From: Comamonas sp. lk
Lineage (GTDB): Bacteria; Pseudomonadota; Gammaproteobacteria; Burkholderiales; Burkholderiaceae_C
DNA length: 10,092 nt
Reading direction: 5' to 3'
NCBI GenBank assembly: GCA_945875225.1
Contig: CAMCJY010000047.1
Coordinates: 1-10,092, forward strand
Under the pieces are notes generated by a model. That model made no database searches, had not been told where the DNA came from, and saw only the letters and a program-made list of their open reading frames with translations. The position numbers and the translations under genes are program-made. Shown piece after piece: positions 1 through 7,400 of this stretch. Positions within the stretch are counted from its first letter, which is position 1. Each line of letters starts with the position of its first letter.

Positions 1-1945
1 GCAAAACTTGGCGCAATTGCTGCGGATCGCCCAAGACCGCAGGGATACCCGCCTCAAGCTCCAGCCGGATAGGGATGGGCGACGACTCGTACAAATGCAA
101 CACCCCGTCGACCAATTCATTGAGATCGACCGCCTCTAAGTGCGCCGCCGGCAGGCGCGCATAGTCTCTGAAATCATTGACCAAGCGCTTCATCGCATCG
201 ACCTGCTCAACAATCGTCTTGACCGACTTGGCCAGCACCTGCTGCTCTGCCGCCTCGAGCTTGCCGGTCAACCTGCGCTCCAGGCGTTCGGCAGAGAGTT
301 GAATCGGTGTCAGCGGGTTTTTAATCTCGTGGGCTAGCCGGCGCGCCACTTCACCCCAAGCGCGTGCACGCTGGGCCGACACGATTTCGGAAATGTCGTC
401 AAAAACCACCAAACGGCTGGCATCGGGCAAGATGGCGCCCCGAGCTACCAGCATGCGCGATCGATCGGCCATTGAGCCGGCGGGCACCGAGGCCACTCCC
501 AACTCAAACGATTGCTGCCAATGGTCGTTACCGCCCTCGCTACTGCCTTGTAAAAAATCATCAAATTGCTGCGCGATGCCTTGGCCGAATGCTTCTAGGC
601 CTGGCAAATTTGCAATGCGCGAACCCCGCAGTTGCGCTGCATCTTGCTGCAAGATGCGCGCGGCGCCGGGGTTCACCGAACGCACGGCTCCCGCCGCATT
701 GAGCACCAGGACGCCGGATGTCAGGTTATCCAAAATGGTTTGCAAGCGCGCGCGCGCTGCATCGAGCTGGACGATGCTGGTTTGCACCGTCTGTCTGGCG
801 TCGGCCAATTGCTGGGTCATAGACGCAAAAGCCCGCGTCAATCCGCCCAGCTCATCGTTGCTTTGCAAGGTAAATTTGGGTCTTAAATCGCCTGCAGCCA
901 CCTGGCTGACACCTTCTGTCAGCACCAGCAAGGGCCGGGCAATTTGATTGCCCAGGACCATAGCCAACAAAATGGCACCAAATACAGCCAGAAACAGACT
1001 CAGCGTTAAGGTGCCGATGTACATGCGCTTGAGCCCGGCGCGCCCCAGCGCGCGCTCTTGGTATTCCCGGTTGGCGCTGTCCACCGCCAGCGCATTGGCG
1101 ACGAAATTAACCGGCAAAATTCTTTGCACTAACAAAAAGCGCTGCTCACTTGCCAGACCCAGGCTGGCATTAGGGATCGGCACCAAGGCTTTGATGCTGG
1201 GCCGGGCCGCTTTACCCATGGCCGCATCCTCCAAACCATCGACCCATGCGTACGAACGTTCGGTCTTGGCTGCGCGCATCTGGGTGCTGCTGGGCTTGTC
1301 CGGGCTGAGCTGTATGCCGATAGAACCGGCGCTGGCAAGCAATTTGCCGCTGGCGCTCCACACCGCGGCGTCGCTAGCGCCGATTTGCTCCATCAAGCGC
1401 AGCAAGACACTCTCCTGAACCATTTGTTGATTCTCAGATAACTGATCCGCTGCTACACGCGCCTTGGATGCAAAATCGTTGCTCAAAGTATCGAGTGTGA
1501 CGCGGCCCAGGCTCAAGCCTGCATCTAAGGCGCCTTCCACCTTGACGTCAAACCAAGTCTCGATAGACCGGGACACAAAGTTGAGGGACACCACATAAAT
1601 CAACAAACCGGGGGCGACTCCGACCAGGGCAAAAATCGTGGCGATTTTCAGCAGCAAGCGGCTGCCAAAGCGCCCCTGACGCACCCGCTGGTAAAGCCGC
1701 CATGCGGCCCAGGCAATCAGAACCGCCAGCACTCCAGCCACCACCAGATTGATGGTGAACAGTTGCGCATAATTTTGCTCATACATCTCGCCGCTATTGG
1801 TCGCATTGGCCAGCAGGTAGAGGAGGAGCAAGCCAATCAAAACCATGGCGAGGGCGACCAGGGCGGTCACGCGCCGCATCAGTGCCGACGGTTGACGCAC
1901 CGCCACGCCCGCCGTCTGCGCCAGGGCGGCGTCAGCGCTGGTCAT
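1..1945 (-). CDS. ntrY: NtrY-type membrane sensor histidine kinase, 3' end cut off by window edge
   Basis: This is the sensor kinase of an NtrY/NtrX two-component system; in studied relatives it autophosphorylates a histidine and passes the phosphate to NtrX to adjust nitrogen- or redox-linked transcription. I translated 648 uninterrupted codons from the ATG at 1945. Visible in order: two hydrophobic segments (about 27-46 and 62-82), a third (98-120) followed by the family-typical LNFVSRSIETWFDVKVEGAL stretch, an extracytoplasmic region (to about 309), a fourth membrane segment (310-332), HAMP (about 333-385), a PAS-like region (about 395-505), and the DHp helix with RRLAHEIKNPLTPIQLSAERL-type H-box, phospho-acceptor H539. 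The window ends just as the ATPase N-box region begins (LGDPQQLRQVL), so the catalytic ATP-binding lobe lies outside. The ATG overlaps the stop of the preceding gene in an ATGA, with GAGGG upstream, which supports this start. The signal sensed cannot be read from sequence. The NtrY assignment is by family resemblance of the N-terminal region and H-box; another PAS/HAMP kinase is less likely. Confidence 0.9.
   Translation of the reverse strand, partial: MTSADAALAQTAGVAVRQPSALMRRVTALVALAMVLIGLLLLYLLANATNSGEMYEQNYAQLFTINLVVAGVLAVLIAWAAWRLYQRVRQGRFGSRLLLKIATIFALVGVAPGLLIYVVSLNFVSRSIETWFDVKVEGALDAGLSLGRVTLDTLSNDFASKARVAADQLSENQQMVQESVLLRLMEQIGASDAAVWSASGKLLASAGSIGIQLSPDKPSSTQMRAAKTERSYAWVDGLEDAAMGKAARPSIKALVPIPNASLGLASEQRFLLVQRILPVNFVANALAVDSANREYQERALGRAGLKRMYIGTLTLSLFLAVFGAILLAMVLGNQIARPLLVLTEGVSQVAAGDLRPKFTLQSNDELGGLTRAFASMTQQLADARQTVQTSIVQLDAARARLQTILDNLTSGVLVLNAAGAVRSVNPGAARILQQDAAQLRGSRIANLPGLEAFGQGIAQQFDDFLQGSSEGGNDHWQQSFELGVASVPAGSMADRSRMLVARGAILPDASRLVVFDDISEIVSAQRARAWGEVARRLAHEIKNPLTPIQLSAERLERRLTGKLEAAEQQVLAKSVKTIVEQVDAMKRLVNDFRDYARLPAAHLEAVDLNELVDGVLHLYESSPIPIRLELEAGIPAVLGDPQQLRQVL
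639..657. repeat. Short perfect inverted repeat inside ntrY
   Basis: GCATCTTG and CAAGATGC arms are 8 bases each with a 3-base spacer, inside the PAS-like coding region. The encoded residues (ILQQDAAQL) are ordinary for the protein, so it may be chance. It could form a local hairpin in the mRNA. Confidence 0.35.
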
Positions 1946-2538
1946 CGGGTTCCCTCACCACGCAAGGCGGTACGCGCCAGGCCCTGAATATCCCACTCGG
2001 ACTGCCCGATAGCGCCGATTTGAAAGGGGCGCGGCAATTGCGACAAATCTAAACGGAAGCGAAATTGGAGTTTTATTTTGGCGGTCAGGTCGGTCTCTGA
2101 CAGGTCGGCCACTTTCCACTGCGACACTTGCCGCACCGAGCTAAGCGCCTCGGCCAAGGTGTCGAAGCTTTGGTTTAATGACAAGCCCTGCGTGTTGTCG
2201 CCCCCCGCACCGGCTGACGGGTTCACCCGCCAGCGACGCGTCAAGGGTTGGTAGGCCAGACGCAATTGGCGCTGCGCGCTGGCGATACGCTTGTCATACC
2301 AGTACCAGCGGTCCTGGTACAGCTCGGCTTCAAGCAAAAAAAACATGGGCACGCCCTTGAGCAAGGCTTCCTCGACCACTGCGGGCAGTTCGAAGTTCAC
2401 ATTGGCAGATACGAACACCTCATTGACTGAGCGCTCGGCACGCAAGAGCGTTACCTCGGCCTGCGTCTGCGCGCGGGCTATTGCGCTGGCCATCGCCAAG
2501 CAGACCAGCAATAAAAAGCGCGGCCATGGCTTAAGCAT
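1942..2538 (-). CDS. DUF4390 family exported protein
   Basis: This gene encodes a 198-residue protein of unknown function that I match to the DUF4390 family by its content and its place between rsmB and ntrY. The N-terminus is a clear Sec signal peptide: a basic start (MLKPWPR), a hydrophobic core at about 8-20, and an ARA signal peptidase site, so cleavage is expected after A23. The mature part (about 175 aa) has no second membrane segment and is likely periplasmic. It has alternating hydrophobic residues, as in a beta-rich fold (VFVSANVNFELP; KIKLQFRFRLDL), and several Trp/Tyr residues (DRWYWYDKR). The frame stays open upstream of 2538, but the ATG at 2538 puts the signal peptide at the very N-terminus and has GGAA seven bases upstream. 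It overlaps the end of rsmB by 8 bases and the start of ntrY by 4, so translation is probably coupled on both sides. A link to NtrY signalling or the envelope is inference from position only. Confidence 0.8.
   Translation of the reverse strand: MLKPWPRFLLLVCLAMASAIARAQTQAEVTLLRAERSVNEVFVSANVNFELPAVVEEALLKGVPMFFLLEAELYQDRWYWYDKRIASAQRQLRLAYQPLTRRWRVNPSAGAGGDNTQGLSLNQSFDTLAEALSSVRQVSQWKVADLSETDLTAKIKLQFRFRLDLSQLPRPFQIGAIGQSEWDIQGLARTALRGEGTR
1952..1956 (-). promoter_or_regulatory. Ribosome binding site of ntrY within the DUF4390 gene
   Basis: GAGGG on the minus strand ends six bases before the ntrY ATG at 1945, inside the last codons of the DUF4390 gene. Together with the ATGA stop/start overlap it supports both the chosen ntrY start and coupled translation. 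Confidence 0.65.
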
Positions 2539-3841
2539 GGCGCTTTTCCAATAGGGCGTAGAAAAAACCATCGTGCTCATTTCCCAGATTGTCGTACAGA
2601 CCTCGCAAAGCACCGCCCGGCAATAAATGTCCGGGCGCAGGCAATGACCGCGCATCACCTTGGATGCCTAAAAATTCCTCTATCTGCTCTTGACCTTCGG
2701 CCTTAAATATCGAGCAGGTGCAGTACACCATGCGGCCGCCGGGCCGCAGCAAAGGCCATAGCGCGCGCAGCATCTGCGCCTGCAAAGCGGCCAGGTGGGC
2801 GATGTCCTCCTCGCGGCGCAGCCATCGCACATCCGGATGGCGGCGTACGATGCCCGAGGCGGTGCAGGGCGCATCGAGCAAGATGCCGTCAAACAGCACG
2901 CCATCCCACCAGGCTTGCGGGTTTGCCGCATCGCCTTGCCGCACCAGGGCGTGCAGGCCCAAGCGCTGCAAATTTGCATGGATTTTTTCCAGGCGCTGGG
3001 CATCTTTGTCGATAGCTAAGACCTGGGCATCGGCCAGCTCCAGCAAATGGGCGGTCTTGCCGCCAGGCGCGGCGCAGGCGTCCAAGATCCGCGGCTGGAC
3101 GCCCAGGCCTTGTAGCAACAAGGGTGCGGCCCATTGCGCAGCCGCATCCTGCACCGCTACCAGGCCTTGTGCAAAGCCAGGCAGGCGCGCCACCGGCACG
3201 GCTTTGTCCAGCACGATCGCCGCGCACTGGGCTGCCACGGCGCCGATACCGGCATCGTGCAGGCGCTGCAAATAGTCCGCCGCCGCGCAACGGCGTAGGT
3301 TCACGCGCAAAGTCATGGGGGCTTGGGTATTGGAGGCCTGGAGCAAGCCTTCCCAATGATCGGGGTACTCGCGCTGCAGCCTTTGCACCCACCACAGTGG
3401 ATGGTTCCATAAGGCCTGCGGATCAGCGTCGGTGTCGGCAATCAGCTGCGCGCGTTCGCGCAAAAAACGGCGCAGACAGGCGTTGACAAAATTGGCATGC
3501 GCGCGACTCGACGCCACGCGTTTGAGCGCCTCCACCGCCTGATTGACCAGGGTGAACTCGTCATACAGCGCGTGTTTCGGGTCCCAGATCAATGCCAGGG
3601 CCAGGCACAGCATGGCGTCGACTCCGGGGGGCGGGGGGCGTTGCACCAGGCAGTCACGCAAAGCGGTAGCGCGGCCCATTTGTCGCCAGGCATGAAATGC
3701 CAAGGCCTGCACACCGGCGCGCAAGGGCGCGGGCACCGTGTCCATCGCTGCCGTACCAGACTGCCCTTGGCGCACCAGGTGTAGTAGTTTGGCAGTGGCC
3801 TGGAGTTGCTGCCAGAGCGGCGGAGCGGGTGCGGTTTGCAT
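2531..3841 (-). CDS. rsmB: 16S rRNA (cytosine-967-C5)-methyltransferase RsmB
   Basis: RsmB (Sun/Fmu) transfers a methyl group from S-adenosylmethionine to C5 of cytosine 967 (E. coli numbering) in 16S rRNA. The 436-residue product is close to the 429 aa of the E. coli enzyme. Residues about 1-140 form a NusB-like RNA-binding domain. The Rossmann methyltransferase domain carries the SAM motif DACAAPGGKT (254-263), DKD at 278-280 for the ribose-binding acid, DAPC with C326, and YCTCS with C376. By family knowledge the TCS cysteine (C376) is the nucleophile and the DAPC cysteine (C326) helps release product; both are present. The open frame extends upstream into the preceding gene, but the ATG at 3841 gives a normal N-terminus (LWQQLQATAKLLHLVRQG). 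The preceding stop lies 7 bases upstream and I see no good Shine-Dalgarno sequence, so translation likely depends on coupling. The 3' end overlaps the next gene by 8 bases. The gene contains two adjacent runs of six C on the coding strand (3626-3638) within a Pro-rich stretch. Confidence 0.96.
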   Translation of the reverse strand: MQTAPAPPLWQQLQATAKLLHLVRQGQSGTAAMDTVPAPLRAGVQALAFHAWRQMGRATALRDCLVQRPPPPGVDAMLCLALALIWDPKHALYDEFTLVNQAVEALKRVASSRAHANFVNACLRRFLRERAQLIADTDADPQALWNHPLWWVQRLQREYPDHWEGLLQASNTQAPMTLRVNLRRCAAADYLQRLHDAGIGAVAAQCAAIVLDKAVPVARLPGFAQGLVAVQDAAAQWAAPLLLQGLGVQPRILDACAAPGGKTAHLLELADAQVLAIDKDAQRLEKIHANLQRLGLHALVRQGDAANPQAWWDGVLFDGILLDAPCTASGIVRRHPDVRWLRREEDIAHLAALQAQMLRALWPLLRPGGRMVYCTCSIFKAEGQEQIEEFLGIQGDARSLPAPGHLLPGGALRGLYDNLGNEHDGFFYALLEKRHA

Positions 3842-3848
3842 AGCCAAG

Positions 3849-4379
3849 CTACAAAGGCGTAGCCGGGACAAAACCCATGCGTCCGGCCACCCAGGATGCT
3901 GGCGCTTGGCCCAATGCGGCGTTGTAATCTTGCATGGCCTGGTTGGCTGTGGTCTTGGCAAACAAGGCGTGGTTGTGCGCCTCATCCCAATCACGGCGCA
4001 ATTCCTGCAAAGCCTGGGCCTCAATGATGTCCTGGTGCACACCGCAAAACAATTCCCATGCGCCCGACATTTCTAGCCATTGGGCGCTTAGTGCAAGGGT
4101 CTCGTCCTCGCGCCCGGTCATCAACTTAGCGCTCTTCATGGTCTTTAGGCTGAGCGACAGTTGTAAGGCCGCCACCGTCAACACCTCATGGGCTTTGGTG
4201 GCAGGATCCGGCCGATCTAAAGCCTGTTTAGCCACCAACAACAGGGATTGCAAACCACGGTCCAAGTTGTCAACCGCCAGCCAGCAGGCACTGCGCAGAC
4301 GCTTGAGGCGCGCATGGACACCCACCAGCCAACAGGCCAGCAGCGCAACCATAGGCCACAGCAGAACCGACTCACCCAT
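3849..4379 (-). CDS. LemA-like small membrane-anchored protein (divergent)
   Basis: The 176-residue product has one N-terminal hydrophobic segment (about 4-21), then a basic stretch (HARLKRLR), and a mostly helical remainder. This layout and length fit LemA family proteins, which have an N-terminal anchor and a helical bundle. The best specific match is the C-terminal part, residues about 148-173: a DYNAALGQAPASWVAGRMGF stretch, comparable to the LemA hallmark of Tyr-Asn, then a Pro/Ser, a Gly and an aromatic 'GF' near the end. The rest is poorly conserved, and the protein stops shortly after this motif. LemA function is not well defined, and I make no functional claim. The ATG at 4379 has GAAGG nine bases upstream (4389-4393), just downstream of the rpoC terminator. 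It is the first gene of the run leading into rsmB, with 7 bases between them. It could instead be an unrelated lineage-specific membrane protein. I am confident that it is a real gene and less so about the family. Confidence 0.75.
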   Translation of the reverse strand: MGESVLLWPMVALLACWLVGVHARLKRLRSACWLAVDNLDRGLQSLLLVAKQALDRPDPATKAHEVLTVAALQLSLSLKTMKSAKLMTGREDETLALSAQWLEMSGAWELFCGVHQDIIEAQALQELRRDWDEAHNHALFAKTTANQAMQDYNAALGQAPASWVAGRMGFVPATPL

Positions 4380-4388
4380 GCGTTCAAG

Positions 4389-4393
4389 CCTTC
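4389..4393 (-). promoter_or_regulatory. Ribosome binding site of the LemA-like gene
   Basis: GAAGG on the minus strand lies nine bases before the ATG at 4379 and two bases after the terminator T-run. It supports the chosen start. Transcripts that end at the terminator would exclude this site. Confidence 0.55.
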
Positions 4394-4395
4394 AG

Positions 4396-4434
4396 AAAAA
4401 TGCCCCAGGCCTTTTGTTACAAAGGCGTGGGGCA
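4396..4434 (-). terminator. Intrinsic terminator after rpoBC
   Basis: Read on the minus strand, TGCCCCA and GCCTTT-type arms form a stem of 13 base pairs with a single central mismatch (positions 4401-4414 against 4421-4434, mismatch 4408/4427) and a 6-base loop (4415-4420). The hairpin is followed directly by five T residues (4400-4396). The plus strand has no T-run after the hairpin, so it works in the rpoBC direction only. It lies 22 bases past the rpoC stop and most likely ends the ribosomal protein/RNA polymerase transcript. Efficiency cannot be judged from sequence, and readthrough into the next gene is possible. Confidence 0.87.
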
Positions 4435-4456
4435 CGTACTACCTGCGCTGGCAGGC

Positions 4457-7400
4457 TTACTCGGCAGCGCTACCCTCAGCCGATTCGGCCTCGGTCTCGC
4501 CGGTAGCGTCAACCAACTCCGCAGCGTCGGCTTCGGCAATCGCGCGGCGTTCGGAGTCGTCCATTTGCTCACGCACCAAACGCGCTTCGTGGTAGGCCAG
4601 ACCGGTACCGGCCGGGATCAAGCGACCCACAATGACGTTTTCCTTCAAGCCGCGCAATTCGTCGCGCTTGCCCATGATGGCCGCCTCGGTCAGCACGCGC
4701 GTAGTTTCCTGGAAGGACGCGGCACTGATAAAGCTGTCGGTGGACAAAGAGGCTTTGGTAATACCGAGTAGCAGATTGCTAAAGGTCGCTGGTATCTTGC
4801 CTTCGGCACGCAAAGCGTCGTTGGTGTTGAGCATTTCCGAACGCTCTACCTGCTCGCCACCGATGTAGTTGGAGTCTCCCGTCGCCTCGACCACCACTCG
4901 GCGCAGCATCTGGCGCACGATCACTTCAATATGCTTATCGTTGATCTTCACGCCTTGCAATCGGTACACATCCTGCACTTCGTCCACGATGTAGCGGGCC
5001 AGCTCTTCAGAACCGAGCAGACGCAAGATGTCTTGCGGGTCGGCCGGGCCGTCCACCACGGACTCGCCCTTGTTTACGACCTGGCCTTCGTGCACCAGAA
5101 TATTTTTCTCTTTGGGCACCAGCTCTTCCCAGACTTTGCCTTCCGGGTCGGTAATTTGCAAGCGCACTTTGCCTTTGGTTTCCTTGCCGAAGGAGACGGT
5201 GCCGGTGGCTTCTGCCAGCACGCCTTTGTCTTTGGGCGAGCGGGCTTCAAACAACTCGGCCACACGCGGCAGACCGCCGGTAATGTCACGGGTTTTCTGG
5301 CCTTCTATAGGGATACGCGCCAGCACTTCGCCGGGGCCCACGTCCTGACCGTCACGCACCTGCACCAAAGCACCCACGGGGAATCCGATGGTTACTGCAT
5401 GGTCGGTACCCGGAATTTTGACTTCCTTGCCCGATGCGTCAATCAGCTTGACCTGCGGGCGCACGATTTTTGCGGAACCGCGGCGCTTGGGGTCGATCAC
5501 CACCAGCGTTGACAGACCGGTCACCTCGTCCACTTGGCGGGCAACCGTCAGACCCTCTTCCACGTTTTCGAAGTGCGCACGACCAGCAAACTCGGTAATG
5601 ATGGGGCGGGTCAAGGGGTCCCAGTTGGCCAGAATTGCGCCCGCCTTGATCGCCTGGTCCGCTTTGACGCTGAGTACCGCGCCATAAGGCACTTTGTGGC
5701 GCTCGCGCTCACGACCATGCTCGTCCTGGATCACGATTTCACCGGAACGGGAAATCACCACCAGCTCGGACTTGCTATTGGTCACATAACGCATGGTTGC
5801 GTTAAAGCCGATATTGCCGCTGGACTTGGCTTCCACGCTCGAGGCGATAGCCGCACGCGATGCGGCGCCACCAATATGGAAGGTACGCATCGTCAGCTGC
5901 GTGCCGGGTTCGCCAATGGACTGGGCCGCAATCACGCCCACAGCTTCGCCGTGGTTGATCAGGCCGCCACGGCCCAGATCGCGTCCATAGCACCTAGCGC
6001 AAATACCGAAACGGGTTTCGCAGGTCAAAGCAGTGCGCACTTTGACTTCATCTACCCCAAAGGCTTCCAGCTCTTCGATGATGTCTTCGTCCAGCATCGC
6101 GCCGGCAGCAGCCACCACCGAGCGGTTTTCCGGATGTAGCACGTCTTCGGCCACGGTACGGCCCAATATGCGATCGCGCAGCGATTCGATGACTTCACCG
6201 CCTTCGACGATGGCGCGCATCAAGTAGCCGTTGTGGGTTTCGCAATCGAGCTCGGTTACCACCAAATCTTGCGTCACATCCACCAGGCGGCGGGTAAGGT
6301 AGCCCGAGTTGGCGGTTTTCAGCGCGGTGTCGGCCAGGCCTTTACGTGCACCGTGGGTGGAGATGAAGTACTCCAACACATTCAAGCCTTCGCGGAAATT
6401 GGCGGTAATCGGCGTCTCGATGATGGAGCCATCGGGCTTGGCCATCAAACCGCGCATACCGGCCACTTGGCGGATCTGGGCGGCAGAGCCGCGCGCACCG
6501 GAGTCGGCCATCATGTAGATAGAGTTAAAAGACTCCTGCTGCACTTGATTGCCATGGCGGTCGGTAACCATCTCTTTGGAGAGCTTGGCCATCATCACCT
6601 TGGACACTTCGTCACCCGACTTACCCCAGATGTCCACCACTTTGTTGTAACGCTCGCCCGAGGTCACCAAACCAGAGACAAATTGCTTCTCGATTTCTTT
6701 GACTTCGGTTTGCGCCCGACGGATGATTTCGTGCTTTTCCTGCGGCACCAACATGTCGTCGATGCAAATGGAGATACCGGCGCGTGTCGCTAAACGGAAA
6801 CCAGCTTGCAACAGCTTGTCAGCAAATACCACGGTCTCTTTCAAGCCGCACTTGCGGAAGGACACGTTGATGAGCTTGGAGATTTCCTTTTTCTTGAGCG
6901 CCTTGTTCAGGTTCGAAAAAGGCAAGCCTTTGGGTAAAATTTCGGACAACAGCGCGCGGCCGGCCGTGGTTTCCCAGACTTTGGTGTTAGCGATAAATTC
7001 GCCGCTTTCTTTGTCCTTGAGGTACTCGGTCAGGCGCACGTTTACGCGGGCGTTCAGGTCCACTTCACCCGCGTCAAAAGCGCGCTGCACTTCGCCGGTG
7101 TCGGCGAAAATCAGGCCTTCGCCTTTGGCGTTGATACGGTCACGGGTGGTGTAGTACAAGCCCAGCACCACGTCCTGTGACGGCACGATGGAAGGCTCGC
7201 CGTTAGCGGGAAAGAGCACGTTGTTGGAGGCCAGCATCAAGGTGCGCGCTTCCATCTGGGCTTCGACCGACAAAGGCACGTGGACAGCCATTTGATCGCC
7301 GTCAAAGTCGGCGTTAAAGGCCGAGCACACCAGCGGGTGCAATTGAATCGCCTTGCCTTCGATCAGGATGGGCTCAAACGCCTGGATGCCCAAGCGGTGA

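Larger units (their letters stand above)
4380..4456 (-). other. Intergenic region between rpoC and the LemA-like gene
   Basis: This 77-base gap begins with a small perfect hairpin just after the rpoC stop codon (4442-4455, 5-bp stem CCTGC/GCAGG, 4-base loop), continues into the intrinsic terminator (4396-4434), and ends with the ribosome binding site of the next gene (4389-4393). I could not find a convincing -35/-10 pair in it. After the terminator T-run only 16 bases remain before the start codon, too few for a separate promoter. Confidence 0.7.

Noticed and set aside
746..757. (GC)6 alternating run in ntrY, a possible Z-DNA segment
   Set aside because: It encodes ordinary Arg/Ala codons in GC-rich coding DNA and is too short to claim a function.
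393..947. 184-codon plus-strand open frame opposite ntrY
   Set aside because: The minus strand is an intact NtrY frame here with HAMP and PAS content. The plus frame has shadow-like composition.
2889..3410. 173-codon minus-strand frame within rsmB
   Set aside because: It is an out-of-frame reading of rsmB, Arg/Ala/Gly-rich, with no motif. The rsmB frame is intact with all catalytic motifs.
3842..4042. Longer rsmB start at 4042 adding 67 residues
   Set aside because: The extension overlaps the LemA-like gene almost entirely and is Arg/Pro-rich shadow sequence. The 3841 start gives the family's normal length.
5534..6139. 201-codon plus-strand open frame opposite rpoC
   Set aside because: It is antisense to the rpoC zinc-site and trigger-loop region, with low-complexity composition and no family resemblance.
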